DNA from: Mercurialis annua | Taxonomy: Eukaryota; Streptophyta; Magnoliopsida; Malpighiales; Euphorbiaceae | Assembly: GCF_937616625.2 (NCBI RefSeq) | Contig: NC_065571.1 | Span: 47,105,651 to 47,169,650, forward strand | Reading direction: 5' to 3' | Length of the DNA: 64,000 bases | Shown: piece by piece, positions 44,747 to 56,674 of the stretch | Layout: every line of letters begins with the position of its first letter | Position numbering within the stretch: position 1 is the first letter of the stretch | Notes under the pieces: generated by a model | Told to the model about the DNA's origin: nothing | Seen by the model: the letters and a program-made list of their open reading frames with translations, nothing else | Database searches by the model: none | Program-made: the position numbers and the translations under genes

Positions 44747-47710
44747 CCTCCTTTAAATGCCCATATCTTGCTCGTTTCTTCGCTCTTTCAACTCGCTCCT
44801 ATTCCGATACTTGATTTCTTCATTCTTTAAGCCCAAAACACTTCGCATTGCTTCATTTTACCTGAAACGCTAATACACAAAATAAGCACACCAATACGGG
44901 GAAAAAACGCTTCAAAGTATACTAAAAACAAGCGAAAACAACTCCTAAACATAGGTGTAAAATGCACCTATCATCTAAACTGGTGTATTAAAGGGGATAG
45001 GAATTCAAAATTTTATCACAGTATTGCTTCAAAACATTTCAGGAACAATCTTATTGCAGCAGTTACAGTAGAAGACGTTACCTACACTGAGCCTGCAGAT
45101 ATTAGACATCAAATTCGATATTTTTTCTCTTCGCTCTTTGATAAACCTCATGATGTTCCTACAGATATTGATACTCTTGTCTTCAAATCTTTTTCTCTGA
45201 TTCAAGTTGCTGCCTTAATTCAGCCTTTTGAAGAAAATGAGACTTTTTCGGCGCTTTGTTCCTGTAATGAAAGTAAGGCTCCAGGACCTGATGGTTTCAA
45301 CTTTTATTTTTACAAGCGTGCATGGAATTATATTAAAAGTGACATTATAGAGCTTTTCAACTCGTTTCACAACAACAATTTTTGCCAAACGGATTAAACT
45401 CTTCTTTTATGGTTTTGATTCCTAATGTATCCGGATCTTCAAATATTCGTGATTATCGACCCATTAGCTTAGTGAACGGTATTTATATGTTGCTTTCAAA
45501 GTGTCTTTCTATTAGATTAGCTCTGCTTCTTCCTTCAGTGATCTCAGACCATCAGCATGCGTTTATTAAGGGTAAGAGTATAATGGACTGTGCTATGATT
45601 GCTACTGAACTGATTCATTATGCAAAGAGAGGGAAAGAAAGACCCCTTGTTTTAAAACTCGATTTCCACAAGGCTTTCGATAGTCTAAACTGGGATTATC
45701 TATTCAGAGTTCTTCGATCTATGTCTTTTCTTGAAAAGTGGATAAAATGGATGTCTACTTGTTTATCTTCCGCCTTTTCCTCTGTTCTTGTTAATGGCAG
45801 CCCTTCTGACCCATTTACGCTTAAGAAAGGAGTCAGACAATGTGATCCGATATCCCCTTATCTTTTTGTGTTAGCGGAAGAGGGTCTGAAAAGTATTTTG
45901 CAGAGATCTACTGATTTCGGTCTCATTAGCGGGTTCACTTATTCAGAAGAATTTGATCCAGTTTCGGTTTTGCAATTTGGCGATGATACAATACTTTTTC
46001 TCCCTTTTGATATGGTTTAGCTCTGCAATCTAACTTGTATCCTCCGTTTCTTTGAATTAATTTCAGGTTTGAAAATTAATTTTCATAAGAGTTCTTTGCT
46101 CGGCATTCATGTCTCTGATTCAGATTTGGCTATGGCTGCAGATATTATGGGCTGCCGCGTTGAATCTTTCCCGATAAGATATATTGGTTTACCATTAGCA
46201 ACTCGCAGGATCCTTATTTCTACTTAGGACCACATTATTCAGAAATTTAAATCAAGATTATCTCTTTGGAAAGGCTCTATGCTTTCGCCTGCAGAAAGAT
46301 AAGTTCTATTGAAGTCAGTTCTTTTTAGTCTTCCCATCTATTTTATGTCTATTCTTGTTATGCAAGTAAGTGTTCAAACAGAACTTGAAGCTTATATGCG
46401 AAGATTTCTTTGGAAAGGGGACACTACTTTTAGAGTTTTTTGCAAAATCTCCTGGAATGTTATCTGCAGAGAGTTTCAAGAAGGAGGTTTGGGCGTTTGC
46501 ACTTTGAAGATTAGAAATCAAAGCCTTTTATTTAAATGGTTTTGGAAATTACTTTCGGCAAAACGCGACTCTTTATGGTTTGGCATCGTTTCCTCTTGTT
46601 CTTGTATATCCACTTGGAATTGTCTTTTATATGGCAATTTTAACAAGTTATCGTTTATTTGGAAGAGTATTCGGCGATTTTGCTGCTTGGATTCGGTTGT
46701 TTGGCAGCTTTTTTCATCAAATGTTGGATTTGTTATTGGGAATGGAGAGACTATCTCACTTTGGCATGATGACTGGACAGGGAACGACACAGTTGCTTCT
46801 TTATTTCCAAGCCTATATTACCTTTCCAATATGAAGCAGGCCACTGTAAGTGCAGCTAAATCTTCTCCATGGCGCTGGCGTAGGAGGCTGCAAGTTTCTG
46901 AAACTGAGCAGTTTGGGGAGCTGTTTCTGCTTTATTCCGGGTGTTATCAGCAAGATGGGGTGGTCGCGACTGAGTTCAGGGATGACAAGCTGATATGAAA
47001 AAATGGCAGCAAGGGATTCACAGCTGCAAGTATGGTGAAAGTAATCAGGAATGGAGGTTCTGCTACTGTTCACAGCCATACCGTGGCATTCAAAAAATGC
47101 TGGAATTCAGAGGCCCCTCCGAGAGTGAAATTTTAATTTTGGACGGATTTACACAATAGTGTCCCAACACTTCCCTTTCTTGCTTCCCGAGGAATCATTC
47201 TAAATGGTATCTTGGAATGTGTGATTTGTGGTGATATTGAAAATCAAGATCATATTTTCATGCGTTGCATTTTTGCAAGAAATATATGTAATTTTATTTT
47301 TCAAAAAATCGGTTTAGCTTGGGTGATGCCTCAGTCCTTTTCAGATTTTTTCTACCAATGGACTGCCTTAGTTCCAAACGGAGAATACACGGATCTTTGG
47401 ACTACTACTTGGATTATATTTATTAGGAAAATTTGGAAGTGTCGAAATAGAAGGATTTTTCAGCAAAAGGAATCATCTACGATGGATGTTATTTTTCGTT
47501 GTTTCATTAATGTGGCTTTCTTTTATAAATGTAGTCATCCGTCTTTTACTTATTCAGGTTTAGATTTGTATAGAAATTCAGATAGTATTTTTCTTCCTTG
47601 ATTTGGTTTTCCTCTCGGAGTTTTAATCTCTTTGGCTTAAGCTCTTAAGTTTGGTTCTTGCCAGTTTTTTGGTTTTTAATATATTTTATTTATAAAAAAA
47701 TGTTCATGTT

Positions 47711-48118
47711 TTTTTCTAAATTTTCTAGAAATGTTAGAAAAGATTAATAATACAAAAATTTAAAGTTAAAATTACCTCCACCATTGATAGTTCTTGAAAT
47801 ATTTAATCCATCTAGACATGAATTTGTTGTGTAAAGATTTAAAAAATATGATTTGAAGAGAAAGGTATTTTTTTTGTAACATTGTTATTTATTGGATGTT
47901 TGTGAAAATTAATTTTAAATAAGGAGTTATATTGTTGATTTTGAATCAAAACATGGTAATTTTCCTTATAGAGCTTATAGGTGTTGAAAAATATTTAATG
48001 ATCATTATTATTGTCAAGTTTCTTTTTTGAGTGGAAGAATTATTTTAGGTGTGGATGCATTAATTAAAAAGAAAAGAAAATATTTTAAAAGAATGAAATG
48101 TAAAAGCCAATTGAAACA

Positions 48119-48169
<51 letters not shown>

Positions 48170-48429
48170 AAGGCTTGACCATTGCATGAGGTCGAAACCC
48201 CGATTTTTTTCAGACTGATTTGTCTGATTTAATTTAAAAAAATACATACTAACTTTCGCTAACAACTAATATAAATTAGGTCTATTTTTAGTAAAATAAT
48301 AATAATAATAATTTATTATTATTTTAATTTTTTATCATACAATTTGAAAAGACATGATTAATGTTATAAACATTTACGGTTTTGTCTCAATCTTTAATAT
48401 TAGATGTTTATTTAATATTATTATTAATG
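47711..48429. other. Gene-free interval after the LINE, with a long (TA)n tract
   Basis: Immediately after the LINE target duplication; may be the continuation of the Helitron 5' region, although no TC terminus was found. A (TA)n microsatellite occupies about 48121-48167. The minus-strand frame crossing it is an artefact of the repeat. Confidence 0.45.
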
Positions 48430-49840
48430 GGATTATTTATAAAATATCCTATTTAAAAATTTATTTACACCAATTTTGAACATCTTTTCTTAATTTCCGT
48501 CACTACCTGATTTACTAATTTATTTACAAAAATACCCATTATATATAGAAGTCTTGTTTTATTTTAGATTAAATTTTTTATACAACCATTCTTTTTTCTC
48601 TTTCTTCGCCTCCTTTTCTCTCAAATTCTCTCTTCTTTCTTTTTTTTGTTAAAATTTCAGTTTGTCTCTTCCGGCTGCTTTTGCGCTCATCTTTTCCGTT
48701 CGCGCTTCCTTTCGTCTACTTTAGATGGATTTCTCGTCGTTTCTGGTCGTTTTTCCGTTCGTCTCTTCCATTCGCGCTAGTCTGTTCATCTCTTACGTTC
48801 ATGCTATGGATTTCTCGACATCATTTTTAGATTTGTGTAACTTTTTAGGTTTTTTGTGATGATTTAAACATTTTGTAAATAAATTATTGTAGATCTATAA
48901 TTTTTTTGTTTATAAAATTGTTCTATTATTCATATAATTAATTTAGTCTTTCTCTTATTTATAGATTTGTTTATTGCTACTGATTTTGTAAATAACAAAT
49001 TGATTTATTGTGTATTTGTAGTAATTATAATATATTTCCGTTATAATGTATTTTTGGTGTACTTATAGTGTATTTTTGGTGTTTTCCGGTACATCTATGT
49101 TTTTTTGGTGTATTTCTGCCATTTTCTAGTATATTTATGGTGCATTTGCAGTGTTTATGCTGTATTTGTAGTGTTTCTATAGCATACATCATATAAACTC
49201 TTCAAAACACTACAAAATGCCATAAACACACTATATATACACTATTGTTACACTATAAAAACAAGGGTTAATTTCATAAAAAGTCATGACCTTTACACAA
49301 ATTTTCATCTTAATCACGACTTTTAAAAATTGTCATATAAAACCACGACCTTTTATTTTTTTTCAAATCTATCACCAAATCATTTTTTGGTGTATTTTTG
49401 ATGACATGGCCACCATAATCTGGCAGATTTGAAAAAAAATGAAAGGTAAAATTCACCCGAAAAATAGTCGGTGATAGATTTGAAAAAAAATGAAAGGTCA
49501 TGGTTTTATATGGCAATTTTTAAAAGTCCTGATTAAAATGAAATTTCGTGTAAAGATCGTGACTTTTTATGAAATTAACCCTAAAAACAACATAATTACA
49601 CTAAAAAACGCAATAGATACACTATAATATACCATAATTACACTAAAAACACGATAAAAGAATAAAAAACATATCAGAGAAAAATCTATAAAAAAATCAT
49701 TAAAAGGTGAAAAGATGTATCTGTGAAATTAAAAAAAGGGTATTTTTCGTAAAAAAGAAGTTAGAAAAGAAAAGTCAAAAACCGATAGGTAAAATTATAA
49801 ATAAAATGGAAAATAGTATATTGTAGAAAATTAACATAAA
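48430..49840. repeat. Large imperfect foldback element with element B inside
   Basis: The left part (TTTTGAACATCTTTTCTTAA, then ACAAAAATACCC) and the right part, reverse-complemented (TTTTTGACTTTTCTTTTCTAAC, then ACGAAAAATACCC), are approximate inverse copies. The inner arms consist of diverged TAGTGTATTTTTGGTGT units against ACACTAAAAACAC units. Element B (49264-49582) sits near the centre. The interior at 48600-48800 has TTCCGTTCGCGCT-like repeats. Boundaries approximate; class unknown. Confidence 0.4.
49264..49582. repeat. Foldback miniature element B
   Basis: Begins AGGGTTAATTTCATAAAAAG and ends TTATGAAATTAACCCT. The arms are inverse copies of about 120 bp each (TAATCACGACTTTTAAAAAT against ATTTTTAAAAGTCCTGATTA). 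Same termini and inner motif order as element A at 13778, so they are members of one family. Confidence 0.7.
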
Positions 49841-50576
49841 TAATTTACTTTTTAGTAATATTAATAACAAATATTAATTACTTAGTGAATTTTGAATAAG
49901 AATTAACTTTAAAAACGATAGTTTATTAGAACTAGATATACAAAACATCCATTTTATTAGGACGAAGGAAGTAATATATTATTGTGTGGTAAGTTTAAAC
50001 GAAAACTAAATAAATAAATCTCTAAAAAAATATATTTATCCCATACATTGATAGTGCCATATCATATTTTATAAAAAGCTAATGAACATTTGCGAGAGTC
50101 TTTTAATTATTATTTAATTTTTTTATTATTAATTTTTTACATGACTAACGCATCATTGGTTTGTTACACAAATGACATGATACAACAGTTGCGTGCAATA
50201 ATTTTTTCTAAAAATAAATAAATAGATAGATAAAGATTTAGTAAATTTAATTTTTTTTTTCAATCACATAGAGAAATGGTTTGCAGTACGGTCAGTCCTT
50301 AATATTATGAATAGACACTATAAATTAATATTTGCACATTTTACATAAATAAAAAATTTAATTTTCTACATTTAAAGTTACATGGTCATTATGATAAGCC
50401 CTCACTGAAAAATTCAGAATAGTTGGACAATTTTGTAAACAAACTATATGAGTCATGAACCATAAATTTGTAAAATTAAATTATTTTCATAAATTTTATT
50501 ATAATTAATTATTTTTCTTTTCAGTACTATAAAAGCTCGGCCTAATTATAACTTTATTATTGCACTAATATATATA
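49841..50576. other. Gene-free AT-rich interval
   Basis: No coding signal, RNA gene or defined transposon end seen. Confidence 0.45.
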
Positions 50577-51099
50577 CTAGTTTCGCATTACATGCTATGC
50601 ACATGGCTCGTAACGTAACTCCTCAATGAACATATTAGTAAATTTATTATAATTATATCAATTTTTTATTTATAAGTAATAGTAAAAGTAAATATAATAT
50701 ATACGGTTATTAAATTTTTTTCTATACTGAATTTATTCTTCTTTTAGTTTTATAATAACTATAATTAAATAATTAACTTAATTTTATTAATAATATCTTT
50801 AAAAATATAAGACTGAAATTTAAATAATAATATATTGTCTAAATATAATACTTTAATTTTATAGTTCAATTAAGCTAAAAGATAGGTATTTCTACTAATT
50901 TGGAAACAATTTAGTTATTTTTTACATACTAAAAATTAAATTGGAGATAATTGAGCTACCTATTATAATTAGGACTTTAATTATAATAGTGATTAATTAA
51001 ATAACTAATTAGTTAATGATTATAAAACCTTTATTTAGTAGTAAACTGAAAAGAATTATTCAGTAAATTTGCCTCCCCCATCCGTGCTTTTATTTATAA
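50577..51099 (-). mobile_element. Short non-autonomous Helitron, copy 2
   Basis: On the minus strand the 3' end has the hairpin (ATGTGC-ATA-GCATGT) and CTAG, and internal sequence matches copy 1 throughout. Its 5' part ends in TATAAATAAAAGCACGGATGG without a clear TC, directly abutting copy 3, so its 5' tip was lost or displaced when copy 3 inserted. Confidence 0.75.
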
Positions 51100-51646
51100 C
51101 TAGTTTTGCATTACGTGCTATGCACGTGGCTCGTAACGTAGCTCGTCAATGAACATAAGAGTAAATTTTGTATAATTATATCCATTTTTTATTTATAATT
51201 AATATTAAATTAGTTAAGAATTTTTGTAAAAGTAAATATAATATATTTGGTTATTAAATTTTTTTCCATACTGAATTTATTTTTCTTTTAATTTTATAAT
51301 AACCATAATTAAATAATTAGCTTAATTTTATTAATTTCTATCTTTAAAAATAATCAGATAGAAATTTAAATAACAATATATTGACCAAATATAGTATTTT
51401 AATTTTGTAGTTCAATCAAACTAAAAGATAGGTATTCCTACTAATTTGGAAACAATTTAGTTATTTTTTACATACTAAAAACAAAATTGGAGATAATTTA
51501 ACTACCTATTCTAATTAGGACTTTAATTACAATAGTGATTAATTAAATAACTAATTAGTTAACGACTATAAAACCTTTATTTAGTAGTAAACTGAAAAGG
51601 ATTATTCAGCAAATTTGCTTGTCCCTCCTCCATCCGTGCTTTTAGA
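51100..51646 (-). mobile_element. Short non-autonomous Helitron, copy 3
   Basis: 3' hairpin ACGTGC-ATA-GCACGT and CTAG on the minus strand; 5' start TCTAAAAGCACGGATGG, shorter than in copy 1, followed outward by a (TA)n run to about 51673. Head-to-tail with copy 2. Confidence 0.75.
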
Positions 51647-52039
51647 TATATATATATATATATATATATATATTACTTAAAATATACAAACATTATATTA
51701 AAAGAATGATATTTTTATTTTTATTTAAACAGTTTTTTCGATGATTAAACGGGTTAAACCAACCTTAAATCGGTGGCTGTACTAATTTCATTTTTAAAGA
51801 TTTATCTCACCTACTCACTCATGTTATTTTAAAAAATGACTTCTATTTTTTAAAATACAATTAAAGTTAGGAGCTATTTTTGTAAAATGTAAATGTTGGT
51901 GCTAAATTGAAAGATATTTGTAAGTTGGGATTACTTTGGGAATTAGGCCTCTTAATAAATATTTTGGTTCGGCCACGGGAGGCGCTAATACCCGCCATAT
52001 TTTCACCGGACACCGTTACCCAAAACTGGTCAAGAAAAA

Positions 52040-52254
52040 TATAGTCAATCTGTCATGGGCGATGAGATTTATAGAAGAAAAGAGATAGAACCAGAACCAC
52101 CCCTCATGAAAACGATACAACACTCTCAAATTTCACTAATTATTTTTCCGCAAGGGTATGATGCATCTTCCTATGGTGTTTCGATGAACTGGCCAAGATT
52201 CTTTAGGGTAAGGCGGGAATTATGTTTTCGGAGAAGGGTTCATGAATCACAGGT
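52040..52254 (+). pseudogene. TIR-exon relic upstream of TNL2
   Basis: The frame from 52055 reads GDEIYRRKEIEPEPPLMKTIQHSQISLIIFPQGYDASSYG, the middle of a TIR domain (compare NIESSLIKVIKASQISVIVFSIGYASSPW in TNL2). It has lost WCLDEL and most of the rest, and ends at CACAG/GTAATT like the exon 1 donor of the TNLs. Not a gene by itself. Confidence 0.65.
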
Positions 52255-52276
52255 AATTCTTTTTTATTGTGGATGA

Positions 52277-52687
52277 AGCAATTTGGTATTTTTAATGTTG
52301 GCTTAGTTTTATTTTATATTTTTGGAAGAAATTAGTTATACCTAATGATTGTTTGATTAAATCTTACAAATGGTTATAATAATGTTCTAACTAAGACTAA
52401 GACTAAGACTAGGATTAGATAATCTAATCAAAATCTCTACACTTTGTAGTGTAGCTTTTATTTAGACCAAAGAAAAAACCACCGCCCTTAACTATATTAT
52501 TATTTTTTGAAGCTTACGAAATTACTTGGTTAGTTAGAAGTCAATAGATGTTCAAAATAATAGTGATTAGGACTTAGAAGTCAATAGAAAAAACTAATTT
52601 ATTTAGCAGCTAATGGAACTTAAAGCAGATTAGATTTGTTCTGATCCTATGCATTTCTCATTACAACAATTCTTCTCTAAGTAAGAA
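52277..52687 (+). promoter_or_regulatory. 5' flank of TNL2
   Basis: Sequence up to the TNL2 start resembles the flank of TNL3 (shared GAACTTAAA, AGATTTGATT-like and CTTCTCTAAGT words), consistent with a duplicated promoter. No core element can be assigned with confidence. Confidence 0.4.
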
Positions 52688-55600
52688 ATGGCATCTACTC
52701 CATCTTCTAAAACAAGCTATGATGTTTTCCTTAGTTTTAGAGGTGCTGATACTCGTGAGAATTTCACCAGCCATCTTCATCGAAAACTGCTTGATAAAAA
52801 CATCCAAACTTTCATTGACAGTAGGCTTGATAGAGGTGAAAACATTGAATCATCCCTCATCAAAGTCATCAAAGCGTCTCAAATTTCCGTCATTGTCTTC
52901 TCAATAGGGTATGCATCTTCTCCGTGGTGCTTGGATGAACTTGTTAAGATTCTTGAATGCAGAGAAACAATGGGGCAGACTGTTTTGCCAATTTTCTACG
53001 GTGTTGATCCATCCGATATTGAGCAGCAGAGTGGGATTTTCGGACATAAATTCAGGAGGCTTGCAGCAAATCACAAGAAGAGTAGGGACAAGTGGAGAAA
53101 TGCTTTGAAAGAGGCGGCTGCTCTATCTGGTTGGGATTCCAAGAATCACAGGTACATTTCAAATCTTCTATTGTCAAAATTATGGAAATTTAATTATGAT
53201 AATTTCTGAAATCCCATTGTTTCAGTATTTGATATCCTACTCTTTTATGTTTGTCTCAATAATTCCAATGTTATAAGTAGTCAAGTCTCTTTTTTTTGGG
53301 ACTAAATATATTGTTCTTGCATCCATCATATGTACGTGTTTCAGGCCTGATTCTGAATTAATTGAGGGAGTTGTCATGGAAATTATGAAGAAAATCTATC
53401 CTACATCATATAGCATTTCGACTGAGTTAGTTGGGCTTGACTCACGAATTGAGCAAATTCTGTCACTATTGCATAGCAGGCCAGATGATAAACCTTATTT
53501 TATTGGGCTTTGGGGAATGGGTGGCATAGGGAAAACAACTCTTGCTGAAGCTCTGTTTAGTATATTATCTGACCAATTTGATGGTTGCTGCTTTCTTAGC
53601 AATGTTAGGGAAGAGTCATCAAAGTCTGGTTTGATTCAGATAAAAAATGTTCTTTTATCCGAGCTTTTAGGCGAAGACAATTTGATTATAAAATCTCTTT
53701 ATGCACTTCCTACTTCTGTTATAGAGAGGCTGAAAAGAAAAAAGGTCTTTATTGTATTGGATGATGTCAATGAATCGGCCCAATTGAGTGGTTTGATTAG
53801 GGATCAGAGCTGGCTTGGTCCAGGTAGTAGAGTCATTGTGACAAGCAGAGACAAAGATGTGCTTCACTTCTGTCACAAAACATTTGAGGTTAGGCAACTC
53901 CAATATAGTTATGCTCTACAGCTATTTAGCTTGTATGCCTTCAAAGAAAACTATTACTCAAAGGATTATGGTGAATTGGCTAAAAAGGTGGTGAAGTACG
54001 CTCAGGGTGTTCCATTAGCACTTAAATTGTTGGGTTCTCATCTTTGTGGAAGGTCCCTAGAAGAATGGGAAGTTGTGTTAGATAAATTAAAACATTCTCC
54101 TCATTCTGAAATTCAGAAACATTTAGAAATAAGCTTCAATGAACTGGAACAGGAGACAAAAGATATATTTCTTGATATAGCTTGCTTCTTCAAAGGACAG
54201 AGTAGAGATCATGTGAAAGATGTATTAGAAAATGGTTGCGGGTTTAGAAATTTTAGCTGGGGAATAATGCGGCTAATTGATAAGTGTCTCTTAACTGTTG
54301 GGCGGGGCAACGTATTAGATATGCATGATCTTATACAAGAAATGGGTAGAGAAATTGCTCAACGAGAAGGCAGCAGATTGAGGAATTCCAAGGTCATCTA
54401 TCAAATGTTAACAAATAACACGGTATGACCTGATGTTTTCTTTTTATGTATCAAATGTTTAAGTGTCTCTTTACTTGTCATACTTGCAACTGAAATCTCT
54501 TTACTTTTGATTGTCAGGGGAATGAAGCAGTTCAAGGAATATATTTGGACTTATCTGAAATTAGAAAGGTTAACTTGCACCCTAGGGCTTTTTCAAGGAT
54601 GATTAACTTAAGATTGCTCAAATTTTACAGGCAGCCTAGGCGTGCACAAGAATTCCTTGAATCAGGATTGCTTGAATATGATCAGTCAAAATATCTTTAT
54701 TATCTTCCTAACACGCTGAGTTTATTACATTGGGAAGAATATCCCTTTAAGTCTTTTCCATCAAGCTTTTCCATGCAAAACCTGGTTGACCTTAAGATAA
54801 CATGGTGCAATATCACACAACTTTGGGGTGGAGATAAGGTGGGCTTGAAATACATGTATCTCTTAGTTTTTATGCTAATTTTATTTTTGTTTTTATTTTC
54901 TCAAAGAAGGAAATGTTAAAATAAAGCAAAAAACTTGTGGAGTCATTTTTGTACTGCTTATTATGCCTAAAATCATTTTTTGAATTCATATTCTCCATTA
55001 AGGTTTTGAACTTATAGGACTGAAATTGAGTGCTCTAATATACACAGCTTTGAAAAAAAAGTTATTGTATATAGCCATTTAAATTCTTAGAATAAAAGGT
55101 GCAGTTCAGTCCCTATTCTTAATTTGTGATATATATGAACTTATAAAAAGCTAATTGTTATGAAATTTGACAGCATTGTTGTAGTTTTAACATGGTACGT
55201 CCTAATAATGTGTTGTCACCTGTCACTTCTGCAGTGTCCACGGAATTTAAAAAAGTTGCATCTTTCTGGATGCACACAGCTAATGCAACTGCCAGATCTC
55301 TCGTTGGCAACTAGCTTGGAGAAGATAGACCTTTATTTCTGTGAAAGTTTGGTTGAGATCGACTCTTCAATAACATGCCTTGACAACCTTAATCATCTGT
55401 ATGCATATCAGTGCAAGAAGCTGAAGAGTCTTCCTGAGCTTCCTAGAAGCATAAAATGGTTAGATCTAAGCACTTCTGGAGTGAAAGAGTTGTCCCAATC
55501 AGTTCACAAGTCGCCAGAGATTGCAGGAAATGTTTCATATTTAGATATAAGTCAAACTGCAATAGAAGAATTGTCTTCATCCATTAGATCTCCTTTGTCA

Positions 55601-56674
55601 TCACTTATTGTGTTGAGAATGGCGGAATGTGAAAATATTGAGATTCTCCCGGACACCATTTGTGAGTTGAAGTATCTTGAAGAGCTTAATCTCAGTGGGT
55701 GCAGAAATCTCTGTAAATTGCCTCCTTTGTGTGGTTTGAACTCCTTAAAAAAGATGTGTCTAAATGGGACTGCACTTGTTGAAATTCCCGATGACATTGT
55801 CTCTTTATCATCACTTAGAGAGTTGAGTCTAAACAAATGCAAGAGACTCCAAGGTTTGCCTAAGCTTCCTCAGCAATTAATCCAGCTCCGAGTTCAAAAC
55901 TGTATATCCTTGGAAACTGCAGAAATATCTCGGTACATTCCATCCATATTATTGTCAGATTTTAGTGAATACTTAGAAATGGATTATGGGAATCTTGTTA
56001 CTTTCAAATTCTACTACGGTAATTGCCTGAATTTGGATGAGAATACACGTTCAAACATTATCGCAGAGGCGCAGTTCAGTTTAAAAGAAGTAGCAATTGC
56101 TTTTGACAATTCTGTAAGTCTGTCTCTCTTCTTCCTCTTTTAAGACTAACTTATGTTATTCTACAATTTAATTAAGCAATTTTATTTTCCTTGCAATATT
56201 TCACAGACAGAAAAGATTTCGGGTTCTTATCAATTTTATATGCCTGGAAGTAAACTTCCAGAGTGGTACAGATATAAGAGCCAGGGATCTCTGCTAACAA
56301 TTGAGTTTCCTCCTCGTGGATTTATCACTCCGTTTTATGGATTTTCTTTTTCTGTGGTTCTTGATTCATTCGAACTTGGATTTTACGATTCACTATTCTT
56401 CGAAGTTGAATGCTGTTTCAAAACTGCTGGTGGTGTGAAACACCATTTCTTCAGTTGTTGTATGCATTTGTATGCAAATCATATGAGTTTCAAATCAGAC
56501 CATGTGTTCCTTTGGTATGATTCAAATTCTAGTCTGAAGAATTGGCTCAAAGAAACCGGCAACAATGTTCTCAACAAGGCATCGTTCGAGTTCAGTGCAT
56601 TTAGTGGATGGGTTATCAACAAGAGAAAATTAAAGGTGAAGAAGTGCGGAGTGCACCTGATATATAAGGAATGA
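52688..56674 (+). CDS. TIR-NBS-LRR immune receptor (TNL2), five exons, complete
   Basis: Protein of 1069 residues from exons 52688-53151, 53345-54422, 54518-54838, 55235-56113 and 56207-56674. Splice phases are consistent and the NBS exon has exactly the same length (1078 bp) as in TNL1. TIR about 8-155 (YDVFLSFRGADTRENFTSHL, BB-loop region DRGENIESSL, WCLDEL with the presumed catalytic Glu). NB-ARC about 175-490: GMGGIGKTTLAEAL, VFIVLDDV, GSRVIVTSRD, GVPLALKLLGSHL and LDMHDLIQEMG. LRR from about 540 to 900 across two exons with LxxLxLxxC(N) repeats; C-terminal jelly-roll domain on the last exon (MPGSKLPEWYRYKSQGS). No stop or frameshift; all nucleotide-binding motifs are canonical. Expected role: intracellular effector perception leading to TIR NADase signalling. 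Confidence 0.93.

Larger units (their letters stand above)
32473..44973 (-). mobile_element. Athila-like Ty3/gypsy LTR retrotransposon, 12.5 kb, structurally complete
   Basis: Two 1457-bp LTRs, 5-bp target duplication TCTAA (32468-32472 and 44974-44978), a tRNA-Asp-type primer-binding site, a purine-rich tract, an uninterrupted gag-pol frame and a second ORF in the env position, all on the minus strand. I found only one LTR mismatch by eye (C at 32991, T at 44035), so the insertion is very recent. It sits antisense inside LINE ORF2. Athila assignment rests on the gag and pol sequence style ([12 protein letters not shown], protease DLGAS), the Asp primer and the extra ORF. Confidence 0.93.
43517..44973 (-). 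repeat. 5' LTR of the Athila-like element
   Basis: Same length as the 3' LTR and, by eye, differing only at 44035 (T for C). It carries the element's promoter: TATAAATA on the minus strand (44491-44498). Confidence 0.95.
31419..47601 (+). pseudogene. LINE ORF2: endonuclease, reverse transcriptase, zf-RVT; interrupted
   Basis: Starts 107 bp after ORF1. The endonuclease domain (about 1-230) shows FNFVSWNCRG, FISGDFNEI and GNSDHVPI. The Athila element enters after codon 351; with it removed the frame continues without a shift (KSCL then NWCIKGDRNSKFYH). The reverse transcriptase follows with SKAPGPDGFN, YRPISLV, LDFHKAFDSLNWDYL, RQCDPISPYLF and FGDD in place of the usual FADD. A zinc-binding reverse-transcriptase tail ends it (CVICGDIENQDHIFMRC). 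Breaks after the insertion: a one-base loss near 45380 leading to TAA at 45395, TAG at 46018, TAG near 46225, TAA near 46300 and a stop near 46996. Already disabled independently of the insertion. Confidence 0.88.
29617..47700 (+). mobile_element. LINE (L1-type non-LTR retrotransposon) interrupted by an Athila element
   Basis: Bounded by a 10-bp target duplication TGTTCATGTT at 29607-29616 and 47701-47710. The 3' end is TTTATAAAAAAA and two ORFs are in order on the plus strand. Without the nested element (32473-44978 including one TSD copy) the LINE is about 5.6 kb, a full-length size. The interruption is within ORF2. Its ORFs carry several stops, so it is no longer active. It inserted into the Helitron region on the 5' side of the RPA-like gene. 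Confidence 0.85.

Noticed and set aside
48014..48265. Minus-strand ORF with a long Ile-Tyr run
   Set aside because: The run is a translated (TA)n microsatellite.
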